Origin: Paramecium octaurelia
Taxonomy: Eukaryota > Ciliophora > Oligohymenophorea > Peniculida > Parameciidae
Assembly: GCA_905182995.1 (NCBI GenBank)
Contig: CAJJDP010000080.1
Coordinates: forward strand, 310,001 to 374,000
Direction: 5' to 3'
Length of the DNA stretch: 64,000 nt
Of this stretch, positions 1 through 12,386 are shown piece by piece. The notes beneath the pieces are model-generated. The model worked only from the letters and a program-made list of their open reading frames with translations, was not told where the DNA came from and did not search any database. The position numbers and the translations under genes were made by a program. The first letter of the stretch is position 1. The number at the start of each line of letters is the position of its first letter.

Positions 1-1023
1 CATAGATTTATTATTTTCACACTAATTCTCCATTTCTATATTTTATAAAGATTTCAAGTATTCATCAGAACATAATATTTCATCTTTGATCAACTTATTT
101 ATCAAGCTGAAATACTCTTGTAATTTAAGTCCGAAAGCACAAACTTCCATGCGCTGAAGGATTAACTTAGGTTCAAGTTAGATTCTAGGATACAATATAT
201 TACTTAGCTTCAATAATCCTAAATAGTCTTTATACCTAAATATCTCATTTAATTAAATTATGATTTCCTCATCTAAATCTATTTTATGCTTAATCTCTAA
301 ATAATTGACTAAAATGAATAGACTCTTTTGAACTATTTGGTTATCGTTGTCTCTAAAATGTTTACATAATTCATCTAAATGATTTTGTTATAAATGAACA
401 GGTTAGCTAGATTGTAAATTTAAGATAGTATCAAAGATAGCAGAGGCAATGTCTTTTCGACCCATGTTGTTGAACAAAAAGTTTGTTACTGAGTCTAAAA
501 AGTCTTCTTAAAGTTGTTCTTTCTTTAGGAATTCATCAATCAGCCAAACAATCGTAATTTTGAACTCTGACATTGAATAATTGCAGATTTCAATGGCTCT
601 TTAAATTATAAATCTAAGTTTATCATCAGGGAAATTAATAAAATCAATTAAATTTCCAATTATGGAAAGTAACTAAATTTTCACTCAAATTTAAATTACA
701 TAATTTAAGCTTACTTCCTAAGTTGAAGTCTATGTGTAATTATTCATAAGCTGAATTGTTTTTTCAAATGCCACTGTCAGAACCCCTTAATCTACCATGT
801 ACTTATTGCATTAATAATCTTCAACTGAACTTAAAAAAGAGATGAACTACAAATAATCTGGCTGATCTATTTCTTTAAGCAATTCGCTAATCGGATTTTC
901 AAGAACTGCTTATCTGAAGTATTATGGAGTGGCTTATAATTTGATAATTCTTCTTTTTGCAAATTCTTTCTGCCTTTACTCAGCTCTTATTTTAATATGG
1001 AAATTCTCTCTCATTTATTTCAT
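1..1023 (-). CDS. Importin subunit alpha-like protein (3' end outside window)
   Basis: Probable nuclear-import adaptor of the importin-alpha family, which binds nuclear localisation signals with ARM repeats and importin-beta through a basic N-terminal IBB segment. The visible 332 residues begin at the ATG at 1023. The N-terminus is basic (MRENFHIKIRAEQRQKEFAK, then RRIIK), like an IBB helix. It is followed by leucine-rich helical segments that read like ARM repeats. A 27-nt GT...AG intron at 673-699 contains an in-frame TGA and keeps the frame. The gene runs off the left edge, so the acidic C-terminus is not seen. The family call rests on pattern recognition of the IBB-like start and the helical repeats. 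Another ARM-repeat protein is possible. Confidence 0.6.
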
Positions 1024-2339
1024 GTTTATTAATTAATTTATTAGCTTTAGAAATCATAAAGACTTTATGTTAATAGATTTATTAGACGACTCAAGTAGGT
1101 AATTACAGTCTAAACCAATTTAAACTATCATTTACTATTTGTTGCAAATTAAAATTTGTTTGCTTTTAGCAAAACCAACTTAATATTGAACAAGTTTTCT
1201 TAAATGCACTTTTGAAATACATATTTAATATGTTCTAATAATTTGAGTAAACTTGTTTAAAATTATTAATTGCCAAATAGTGAGCACATTACTTAAATTT
1301 TCAGAATAGGGTACTATTAATCAAAGCTCCAAAAAAGGGTATCACTACAATTAAGCTTAAAGACATAAAAACAAGATGACATCTTAAAGTTATAAATTTA
1401 TTTAACGGATCAATATAATGGATGAACCATATTTAAAATAATTTAGTTATGAATTATTTTTTTTGGCTTTGATATATTTTTCTTGATGAAAGAAATTATT
1501 CTTTAGTTTTTTTCTTTCTAATTCTAAGTAAGATATAGCTTATAGAAAGCAAAACAGTTTTAAACCTTTTTTCTCAATTATTTGTTTCTTAACTTGAAAA
1601 ATATCTATTCCTCTTTTTCTGAGGTACTGAACATGTTTGCGATCTAGGAGATTCATTTTAATCTTTATTACCCTCGTTTCACAATTTATTTTTTTCATGA
1701 CTTACAAATTTTATCCGTTCCTGTTTCAAAGGAACTGGCAGATTCTTAAATGGTTTAAAGTTGTCTAAATTTTGTTCTAAGTTTATTAGCCAATGTACAA
1801 TTGTCTAATGTAAAATTTTACAATGAGAGAATCATTAATTCGAGGAGTAATATATGAAAAAAGGTTTAATCTATTTGGCTTTCTTGAATTTCAAGATATT
1901 AAGCAAATTATTATATAAAATTTATAACTATTCTTATGATTAATAATTAATAAAATGTATTTTCTCTTTTTCTAATTTGAAAATAACATTAGAGAAAAGA
2001 GAAAGCTAAATAAATTTTCGATGGAAATTTTAAAAAAAATCAGATATCTTTCAAAAATTTTTTCCATTTTTTTCTTCTTTTAATGATTAATATTTAACTA
2101 GGAACTAAAACATCTTCTTTGAGATTGTGATTTAAAATAAATTAGCTTAAATCACCAAAATCAAACCAACTAGTTGGCTTAGAAAATTTTCTTCAAAAAA
2201 GACACAACATGCAAATTAATTTTAAATTTAATATGGAATTTTTTTTTAAACCATTAAAAGCAAGATTACAGAATTATTTGTTTAGTATTCTCAAATATGA
2301 GATATATTTGCTAATTAATTATTATAATTTTTTTTCATT
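1024..2339. other. Unresolved AT-rich region with possible minus-strand coding pieces
   Basis: No clean gene was found in this 1.3-kb gap. On the minus strand between about 1342 and 1990 there are overlapping open stretches free of TGA. One ends at the TGA at 1342-1344 and starts at a possible ATG near 1698. Another reads like ordinary Gln/Leu-rich protein near 1700-1950 (including ESASSFETGTDKICK). They could be exons of a small multi-intron gene or decayed coding DNA. I could not join them with convincing introns. The part from about 2000 to 2339 is mostly A/T runs. Confidence 0.3.
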
Positions 2340-3294
2340 TCATTGCTCCATGTTTTTTTTTTTCTGTTTCAATGCTAATTTTTCGTATACCATCCACAGA
2401 ACTCCACTTTAAATACATTTTTTAATAAGTCTAGGTAAATATCCTTAATAAAATCCTTTAAGACCTTCAGTCATTTTTACTGTCTTTGCTAAAAGAAGTA
2501 AATTACTCTATCATATTTAAAATACTTACACTCTTATTTTATGCCTACTATCGTATTCTTAAGTTATCAAATGGATATGTAACCATAATTGCTAACATTG
2601 CTGCACTTGAACCGCAAATTGCTACTAAAGCTGAGTTTTTTTTTGGATCCTAACCTTTTGTAAATAAACCACTCAAATTTAATAAATTCCGATAAATTGT
2701 ATATTAAATTCCAGAAAAAGGTACATCTTTTAAAATCGCAGCGATGACCCCCTTAATATATAAAATAATATATACTCTATAAAATCCAAAGAAGCCTTCT
2801 TCCCTTGCTATTTTGATGAAGCATTTATCAATTTTGCTGTATTCATTGTTACCAACAATTTACATTTTCGTTCTCATTACAGCCAATGGTGTTGAAGCTA
2901 CTGTGCCAACTAATTTGCTTGAAGAGGCAATCATTAAATTTAAAAGACTTTAAAGGTAGACAGGATAATGAGCAGGTGGGCTCTTTATAATTTTCAATAA
3001 TTACCTATATTTCTCAATACCCGAGAAAAAAAATGAAAAAGATACTGTATTCTTTGCAATTGATACAATAGTCCCTCTATAAAAGCCCTTTATTCCTTCT
3101 TGAGAATAAATTTAGGAGGCAATTAGAGATAAACCTTTAAAATTAATATTTTGTTTTGAATAGCCAGTTGCTATCATTGATGTCTGTAAAACTTCTAAAG
3201 GTTGAAGAATTAACGTGGCTCCCACAGCAATTTGAAAATTTTTCATGTTAAGCATTGCCGGTTTGATATTACTTTTCTATTCATTTTCTGCCAT
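2340..3294 (-). CDS. Mitochondrial carrier family protein (SLC25A38-like)
   Basis: Predicted inner-mitochondrial-membrane solute carrier of 302 aa, the usual SLC25 length. All three carrier signature regions are recognisable: PLEVLQTSMIATG, STPLAVMRTKMQ and TYPFDNLRIRQQ, each at the end of an odd-numbered membrane helix. The stretch LKDVPFSGIQYTIY resembles the LRDAPFSG block of the mitochondrial glycine carrier SLC25A38/Hem25, which supplies glycine for haem synthesis. That subfamily call is an inference. Two introns are needed: 22 nt at 2508-2529, and 24 nt at 2752-2775. The second is a multiple of three without a stop, but its removal restores the family motif FYRGVIAAILKDVPFSG. The start is the ATG at 3294, and the gene diverges from the coiled-coil gene 25 bp away. 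Confidence 0.85.
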
Positions 3295-3319
3295 TTTAAT
3301 ATTATTTATTTTTTTCGTA
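3295..3319. promoter_or_regulatory. 25-bp divergent intergenic interval
   Basis: Only 25 bp separate the start codons of the minus-strand carrier (3294) and the plus-strand coiled-coil gene (3320). Both 5' control regions must lie here or inside the coding regions. No motif beyond A/T richness is visible. Confidence 0.5.
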
Positions 3320-6300
3320 ATGAAAAGTATCCAATAAGTTAACTCATCATCTGTTCCTATCGGAGTTAAAGTAGCAAATTTCTTCACTATAAATAGCAAA
3401 TAGATACTCAGCTCTAAAAAGTTAAAACACTTCTTGATGTAGAGCATTAGTTAACACTCGAGAGATCTTTTAAGGAATCTAAATTGAATAAAGAATTTGC
3501 ACAAAAATTGACTTAGAAAGTTGATTAGTTATAATAAGAGAGGGACAAATATAAAAAATAATTTGAAGAAGGCTTAAAAAAAGTGGAAGGAAGTGGATTT
3601 GGAAGAACTTCCTTCCACAGCAACAAAAGTGATTTAGATAGACAAATCTAAACAGAAAGAGGTAAATAGCCAGATAGGTCAGCTCTTTAATAAATTTGGA
3701 ATGAAAAAGGAGAGCAAATGTAATAAGAAATCGAATGCTTGAAAAGTGAAAATAATTAGGTGACTTCTGACTTAAGATAAGCTTGGTAAGAAATAGATTA
3801 AAAAGAACAATTAACAAAAAAGCTAGAACTGTAAAATAGCGTACTAGTAAATGAAATTAGAAAGCTTTAAAGAAAGCTTTAGCAAGAAAGATTAAATAAC
3901 ACTGAAATAAAGGCTGTAAAATAAAAAGATATATCATCCAGTTAAGAATAATTGTATTATAATATTATTATTCATAGATATAGTGAAATATAAAATTTAC
4001 GGAATTAGATTAATGAACTTTAAGATGAAATAAATGAATATTAAGAAATGATAGACTCATAGCAATAATAAATTGAAATTCAAAAAACGAATAATTCATA
4101 ACTTAGAATTGAAAGGGATAATTGTGTTCATAATTATGCAAGTATTTAATTACTATTTTCCTTAGTTGCTAAAGCAAAATTGGAAATTATATTTGAAGAG
4201 AAAGATGAAATGGAAAGATAAAAAAAAATTGATGATGAATCTTTAAATTCACTATAAGCTTGTGTATCAATCCAAAAAGAAAATATAGAAGTACTTGAAA
4301 ATGAAAAGAACTGTTTAATTCATTCGATAGATCAAATGAAATAATTGATCAACAATCAAGAGATAAGGATAAATGATTTAAAGAATGAAAACATAAATTT
4401 ATTAGAAAAATTAGCAGAAAAACCTCTTTAAATAAATCTCAATCTTGAGAATGAAATAGCCAATCTGCAAAGTTCTTAATAACAAGATGATGATTGGTTT
4501 AAGAAATTTAATAATTTAAATGATGATTATCAAAGACTCAATGAATCCTATATAAATTTATAAACAGAATATGGCAATTAAAAAAGAAATATAGAAAATT
4601 TAGAAGATTAAATAAAGTCAGAGCAAGTAATAAATAATAATTTAAACTAAGAAAATGATACCTTAATAAACTAAATATAAAGTTTAGAAAACTTAAACAG
4701 AAAATTAGATCAGTAAAATTTTGAATTAGTGGATTAAATAAATATCTATTAAACTAAGGAGGATAAAAATTGTAATTTAATACAATAATTATATGAAACA
4801 CTAGACCAGTAAAATATCAAAAATATTCATCTTAAAAAATAAATAAATAGGAATGTTGGAAATTTATTTTTTGTAATATGTAAACTCTTAAAATCAGAAA
4901 AAAATAATCTGATCTATTAATAAAAATTATAAAAATAATAAGCAATCATAAATGATTTGTTAATAGCTTTACAATAAAAGAAATAAGAGGATTATAATAT
5001 ATCAAATATAAAATAACAATAAGAAAAATCGAATGATGCAAACCTATTTGAGTCTAATTAATTAAAAAATCTGAAAATGCAAAATTTGAAAATTTTAGGA
5101 AAACTATTTAGAATAATTATAAAATAAAAATAAAAAGATTAATAAATCGAAAATTTAACAGAAAGAATTACTAAAATTAAATCAATTAATGAAGCCCTAA
5201 TCATTAAAGGTGAAAATGAATAAGAAATAACAGAAGAGCAAGACGATGGAGAAGGTTAAAAAAAGCTCAGAGGTCAGAATAACAAATTGCTGGGCAAATT
5301 ATTCAGAGTGATGAGTTAATTCAACAAAAAGAATAAGGAAATTGAGGAGTTGAAGGAAAGATTACATAAATAGAAGGCAATTTTAGATGAATTAAGTAAT
5401 TCAAACAATGCTCCAGTTTTAGAAGAAAAAGGAGAGGACGTTGGATAAGCAGAAGAAATAGAAATAAATTAGGAAAGCTAATAAATTCCAGAAATTGCAC
5501 AACTGAAGAAGCAAAAAGACATATTATTTGGAAAATTGTTCAGAGCAATGAGCTTAATAAATAAGAAGAATAAGGAAATTGAATCGTTAAGTGATAGATT
5601 GAATAAATAAAAAGCTATTATTGAAGAATTAACATCCTCAAATTCAGAAAATTTGGCAATTGAGATCGAACCATAATAAATTGAACTTCAGAGTGCTCCT
5701 AACAATTTAATTGAAGATAATGGTAACTTAGAACTGATCAATACTGAACAAATCAACAAATTGAAAACTACTAATGATAAATCTTTGAGTAAATTATTCA
5801 GAGCTATGTTTTTGATTTCTAAAAAAAATAACTAAATAGATGAATTGAACTCGAGATTACTAAAATAAAAAGCTATAATTGAAGAATTATCTCAAAACGA
5901 TAATGCTTAATAATAAAGAGATAAGATTCATAAGCTTTGGGGCAAACTCTTTAGAGTAATAAGTGATTTGAATGTGAAGTAGAAACAGAATGAAGAGTTG
6001 TAAGAGCGATTATAAAAAAGCAAAGCAATTGTAGAGAGTTTACTCAATAAAGTTCCTGAAAAGGAAGAAGTAATAGTTTCTGAAATGAAATAATCTGATC
6101 AAAATGAGATCACTGGGCAAACGGATATAATTTAACGCTTAGAGGCTGATTAATAGCAATTAAAAAATAGAAATGTTAAATTGACTTCCAAGATGTTTAG
6201 GATAATGATCAAGTTAAGTCAAAAAGATAAAGTGATTGAATCCTTATCAGAACGCCTTCATAAGCAAAAAGCAATAAATGATGAATTATAGAATTAAATA

Positions 6301-9300
6301 GTTAATACTATCTAAGCATAACCTGAAAGTGAATCAAAAGAGATAGTTGTATAAGAGCAAGTGATAAATCCAGAAAACTTTAATAAGATTAAACATTCAA
6401 TTAACAAATCTTATGCCAAAATATTCAGTTTGTTGTTCAAATTAAATTAAAAGGATAAGATTATTGATGAATTAAATCAAAGAATAGTAAAATTGAAATC
6501 GATAATTTCTGAATATGCACTCAATGATGACTCATTAAAAAAATTGAAAGACAAAAATCATAAGTTGCTAGCTTAATAATTTAAAGTTGTGATTAAATTA
6601 GCCAAATAATAGCAAGAAATTGAGGAACTCAAGAACAGATTGATTAAATCAAAGTAATTGGTTGTTGAATAATAACATATAGTTGAAAATTTGTAATAGC
6701 AACTTCAAAATAATGTGATCCTGAACCAAGAACAAGATGCTCCAAAAGAGTCTACTTTGGAATAATAAGGAATTGATCTTTCAAGTAAAGATGAAGAAAT
6801 TTAAAGATTAATTAGACAAAAGAACAAATAAATGGGAAAGCTTTTCAAAGTAATGATTTAGTTTGAGAGAAAGAATAAAGAAATCGAATAGTTATCACAG
6901 AGGTTGTTGAAATAGAAAGCAATAAATGATGAATTATTATTGCAAAATTCAAGTGACGAAACAGAAGTAAGTTCCTAATCCTAACAGAAAAATGAGCCTG
7001 AACAAGAAATTGTTCAAAATAATTAAGAAATGAAAGAGTTATAAGAGGAAAATGACCATCTCAAATAAGATTTGAAAAAATAAACGAATTAGAATAATAG
7101 ATGGTTAGCCAAATTATTTAGAGCTTTAAATTGTATAAAGAGTAAAAATAGTTTGGTTGAATCACTTAATCAAAAGTTAGCAAAACAAAAAGCCATAAAT
7201 GAGGAATTGAGAGAGCAAATCAAGAAGAATGAAGAACAAGTAGTAAATGTTGAAGTGAAAGAAAATTCTGAACAATAAGTAGAATCAGCACCAGCATCAC
7301 AAGACGATGGAGAAGGGTAAAAAAAGCTCAGAGGTCAGAATAACAAATTGCTGGGCAAATTATTCAGAGTGATGAGTTAATTCAACAAAAAGAATAAGGA
7401 AATTGAGGAGTTGAAGGAAAGATTACATAAATAGAAGGCAATTTTAGATGAATTAAGTAATTCAAACAATGCTCCAGTTTTAGAAGAAAAAGGAGAGGAC
7501 GTTGGATAAGCAGAAGAAATAGAAATAAATTAGGAAAGCTAATAAATTCCAGAAATTGCACAACTGAAGAAGCAAAAAGACATATTATTTGGAAAATTGT
7601 TCAGAGCAATGAGCTTAATAAATAAGAAGAATAAGGAAATTGAATCGTTAAGTGATAGATTGAATAAATAAAAAGCTATTATTGAAGAATTAACATCCTC
7701 AAATTCAGAAAATTTGGCAATTGAGATCGAACCATAATAAATTGAACTTCAGAGTGCTCCTAACAATTTAATTGAAGATAATGGTAACTTAGAACTGATC
7801 AATACTGAACAAATCAACAAATTGAAAACTACTAATGATAAATCTTTGAGTAAATTATTCAGAGCTATGTTTTTGATTTCTAAAAAAAATAACTAAATAG
7901 ATGAATTGAACTCGAGATTACTAAAATAAAAAGCTATAATTGAAGAATTATCTCAAAACGATAATGCTTAATAATAAAGAGATAAGATTCATAAGCTTTG
8001 GGGCAAACTCTTTAGAGTAATAAGTGATTTGAATGTGAAGTAGAAACAGAATGAAGAGTTGTAAGAGCGATTATAAAAAAGCAAAGCAATTGTAGAGAGT
8101 TTACTCAATAAAGTTCCTGAAAAGGAAGAAGTAATAGTTTCTGAAATGAAATAATCTGATCAAAATGAGATCACTGGGCAAACGGATATAATTTAACGCT
8201 TAGAGGCTGATTAATAGCAATTAAAAAATAGAAATGTTAAATTGACTTCCAAGATGTTTAGGATAATGATCAAGTTAAGTCAAAAAGATAAAGTGATTGA
8301 ATCCTTATCAGAACGCCTTCATAAGCAAAAAGCAATAAATGATGAATTATAGAATTAAATAGTTAATACTATCTAAGCATAACCTGAAAGTGAATCAAAA
8401 GAGATAGTTGTATAAGAGCAAGTGATAAATCCAGAAAACTTTAATAAGATTAAACATTCAATTAACAAATCTTATGCCAAAATATTCAGTTTGTTGTTCA
8501 AATTAAATTAAAAGGATAAGATTATTGATGAATTAAATCAAAGAATAGTAAAATTGAAATCGATAATTTCTGAATATGCACTCAATGATGACTCATTAAA
8601 AAAATTGAAAGACAAAAATCATAAGTTGCTAGCTTAATAATTTAAAGTTGTGATTAAATTAGCCAAATAATAGCAAGAAATTGAGGAACTCAAGAACAGA
8701 TTGATTAAATCAAAGTAATTGGTTGTTGAATAATAACATATAGTTGAAAATTTGTAATAGCAACTTCAAAATAATGTGATCCTGAACCAAGAACAAGATG
8801 CTCCAAAAGAGTCTACTTTGGAATAATAAGGAATTGATCTTTCAAGTAAAGATGAAGAAATTTAAAGATTAATTAGACAAAAGAACAAATAAATGGGAAA
8901 GCTTTTCAAAGTAATGATTTAGTTTGAGAGAAAGAATAAAGAAATCGAATAGTTATCACAGAGGTTGTTGAAATAGAAAGCAATAAATGATGAATTATTA
9001 TTGCAAAATTCAAGTGACGAAACAGAAGTAAGTTCCTAATCCTAACAGAAAAATGAGCCTGAACAAGAAATTGTTCAAAATAATTAAGAAATGAAAGAGT
9101 TATAAGAGGAAAATGACCATCTCAAATAAGATTTGAAAAAATAAACGAATTAGAATAATAGATGGTTAGCCAAATTATTTAGAGCTTTAAATTGTATAAA
9201 GAGTAAAAATAGTTTGGTTGAATCACTTAATCAAAAGTTAGCAAAACAAAAAGCCATAAATGAGGAATTGAGAGAGCAAATCAAGAAGAATGAAGAACAA

Positions 9301-12300
9301 GTAGTAAATGTTGAAGTGAAAGAAAATTCTGAACAATAAGTAGAATCAGCACCAGCATCACAAGACGATGGAGAAGGGTAAAAAAAGCTCAGAGGTCAGA
9401 ATAACAAATTGCTGGGCAAATTATTCAGAGTGATGAGTTAATTCAACAAAAAGAATAAGGAAATTGAGGAGTTGAAGGAAAGATTACATAAATAGAAGGC
9501 AATTTTAGATGAATTAAGTAATTCAAACAATGCTCCAGTTTTAGAAGAAAAAGGAGAGGACGTTGGATAAGCAGAAGAAATAGAAATAAATTAGGAAAGC
9601 TAATAAATTCCAGAAATTGCACAACTGAAGAAGCAAAAAGACATATTATTTGGAAAATTGTTCAGAGCAATGAGCTTAATAAATAAGAAGAATAAGGAAA
9701 TTGAATCGTTAAGTGATAGATTGAATAAATAAAAAGCTATTATTGAAGAATTAACATCCTCAAATTCAGAAAATTTGGCAATTGAGATCGAACCATAATA
9801 AATTGAACTTCAGAGTGCTCCTAACAATTTAATTGAAGATAATGGTAACTTAGAACTGATCAATACTGAACAAATCAACAAATTGAAAACTACTAATGAT
9901 AAATCTTTGAGTAAATTATTCAGAGCTATGTTTTTGATTTCTAAAAAAAATAACTAAATAGATGAATTGAACTCGAGATTACTAAAATAAAAAGCTATAA
10001 TTGAAGAATTATCTCAAAACGATAATGCTTAATAATAAAGAGATAAGATTCATAAGCTTTGGGGCAAACTCTTTAGAGTAATAAGTGATTTGAATGTGAA
10101 GTAGAAACAGAATGAAGAGTTGTAAGAGCGATTATAAAAAAGCAAAGCAATTGTAGAGAGTTTACTCAATAAAGTTCCTGAAAAGGAAGAAGTAATAGTT
10201 TCTGAAATGAAATAATCTGATCAAAATGAGATCACTGGGCAAACGGATATAATTTAACGCTTAGAGGCTGATTAATAGCAATTAAAAAATAGAAATGTTA
10301 AATTGACTTCCAAGATGTTTAGGATAATGATCAAGTTAAGTCAAAAAGATAAAGTGATTGAATCCTTATCAGAACGCCTTCATAAGCAAAAAGCAATAAA
10401 TGATGAATTATAGAATTAAATAGTTAATACTATCTAAGCATAACCTGAAAGTGAATCAAAAGAGATAGTTGTATAAGAGCAAGTGATAAATCCAGAAAAC
10501 TTTAATAAGATTAAACATTCAATTAACAAATCTTATGCCAAAATATTCAGTTTGTTGTTCAAATTAAATTAAAAGGATAAGATTATTGATGAATTAAATC
10601 AAAGAATAGTAAAATTGAAATCGATAATTTCTGAATATGCACTCAATGATGACTCATTAAAAAAATTGAAAGACAAAAATCATAAGTTGCTAGCTTAATA
10701 ATTTAAAGTTGTGATTAAATTAGCCAAATAATAGCAAGAAATTGAGGAACTCAAGAACAGATTGATTAAATCAAAGTAATTGGTTGTTGAATAATAACAT
10801 ATAGTTGAAAATTTGTAATAGCAACTTCAAAATAATGTGATCCTGAACCAAGAACAAGATGCTCCAAAAGAGTCTACTTTGGAATAATAAGGAATTGATC
10901 TTTCAAGTAAAGATGAAGAAATTTAAAGATTAATTAGACAAAAGAACAAATAAATGGGAAAGCTTTTCAAAGTAATGATTTAGTTTGAGAGAAAGAATAA
11001 AGAAATCGAATAGTTATCACAGAGGTTGTTGAAATAGAAAGCAATAAATGATGAATTATTATTGCAAAATTCAAGTGACGAAACAGAAGTAAGTTCCTAA
11101 TCCTAACAGAAAAATGAGCCTGAACAAGAAATTGTTCAAAATAATTAAGAAATGAAAGAGTTATAAGAGGAAAATGACCATCTCAAATAAGATTTGAAAA
11201 AATAAACGAATTAGAATAATAGATGGTTAGCCAAATTATTTAGAGCTTTAAATTGTATAAAGAGTAAAAATAGTTTGGTTGAATCACTTAATCAAAAGTT
11301 AGCAAAACAAAAAGCCATAAATGAGGAATTGAGAGAGCAAATCAAGAAGAATGAAGAACAAGTAGTAAATGTTGAAGTGAAAGAAAATTCTGAACAATAA
11401 GTAGAATCAGCACCAGCATCACAAGACGATGGAGAAGGGTAAAAAAAGCTCAGAGGTCAGAATAACAAATTGCTGGGCAAATTATTCAGAGTGATGAGTT
11501 AATTCAACAAAAAGAATAAGGAAATTGAGGAGTTGAAGGAAAGATTACATAAATAGAAGGCAATTTTAGATGAATTAAGTAATTCAAACAATGCTCCAGT
11601 TTTAGAAGAAAAAGGAGAGGACGTTGGATAAGCAGAAGAAATAGAAATAAATTAGGAAAGCTAATAAATTCCAGAAATTGCACAACTGAAGAAGCAAAAA
11701 GACATATTATTTGGAAAATTGTTCAGAGCAATGAGCTTAATAAATAAGAAGAATAAGGAAATTGAATCGTTAAGTGATAGATTGAATAAATAAAAAGCTA
11801 TTATTGAAGAATTAACATCCTCAAATTCAGAAAATTTGGCAATTGAGATCGAACCATAATAAATTGAACAGCCACATTATATTTCCTCTTTCTAAAAAGA
11901 GAATGATATCCTATCTTTTGAAAATTTGTAATTAAAATAATAATATGAAACATTATTAACAAAATATGATACATTAGAACAAAAATTTAATGAAAAAATT
12001 GTTTAATTTTAAACACTTATTGAATCATTATTGAAGTAGAATTAAGATGATATTGAAGAAAATCTATAATTGTCTTAACTGACAAAAGCATCAAATAAAG
12101 TAATTAAACTATTACATCAAAAATAACAAGATTAAAGTTTTGAAAATACAAGCTCGTCTTCCAGTATCATTAGTATTTAAGATGAAAGTTAAAATTAAAT
12201 AATATATCTCCAACATTAAGTTACTTATTTATAAAGCATGGTATAAGAGTATGGCGATGGAATATGTCATTTAAATCGAAGAATCCAAGAACTATATAAT

Positions 12301-12386
12301 AAAAATACGAAGTTGGAATCACTATTTAAATAGAATAATTGTAAAAGTATTATTTTTCTTAAATTTTAGAATGCTCTAATTTATGA
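3320..12386 (+). CDS. Giant coiled-coil protein with in-frame tandem repeats
   Basis: Predicted protein of about 3,005 aa, rich in Gln, Glu, Lys and Asn, with heptad-like spacing throughout and no membrane segment. One 26-nt intron (3371-3396) near the start and one 23-nt intron (12347-12369) near the end give an exact whole-codon total and the stop at 12384-12386. Residues about 1-620 form a general coiled coil. Codons from 5239 to about 11869 are 3.2 copies of a 687-codon unit. Each unit holds nine versions of a roughly 76-aa module with two conserved blocks: KLFRxM, then NKEIExLxxRLxKQKAI, followed by an acidic linker. Two more diverged modules lie upstream (about 4858-4970 and 5090-5215). 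The C-terminal 165 aa return to a non-repeated coiled coil. I do not recognise the family. A cytoskeletal or fibrous role is only a guess from the coiled coil. If the last intron is not used, the frame continues to a TGA at 12577-12579. Confidence 0.8.
5239..11869 (+). repeat. Tandem repeat array: 3 full 2,061-bp units plus about 448 bp
   Basis: The sequence CAAGACGATGGAGAAGG recurs with exact 2,061-bp spacing (GACGATGG at 5242, 7303, 9364 and 11425). The fourth copy leaves the repeat at about 11869, where GAACTTCAGAG is replaced by GAACAGCCACA. By eye the copies match line for line. The one difference I saw is near 5256, where copy 1 has GGTTAA and the others have GGGTAA. The period is 687 codons, so the reading frame is preserved. 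The near-perfect identity points to very recent amplification, continuing gene conversion, or an assembly artefact. Confidence 0.9.

Noticed and set aside
2209-2412. Plus-strand open frame rich in Phe and Asn.
   Set aside because: It overlaps the 3' end of the carrier gene on the other strand and is AT-run noise.
3479-3817. Minus-strand hydrophobic open frame.
   Set aside because: It is antisense to the start of the coiled-coil gene; A-rich coding sequence gives Phe/Leu-rich antisense frames.
5239-11869. Regular repeats considered as a CRISPR array, satellite DNA or transposon cluster.
   Set aside because: The unit is 2,061 bp, fully coding and in frame, with no spacers, terminal repeats or transposase.
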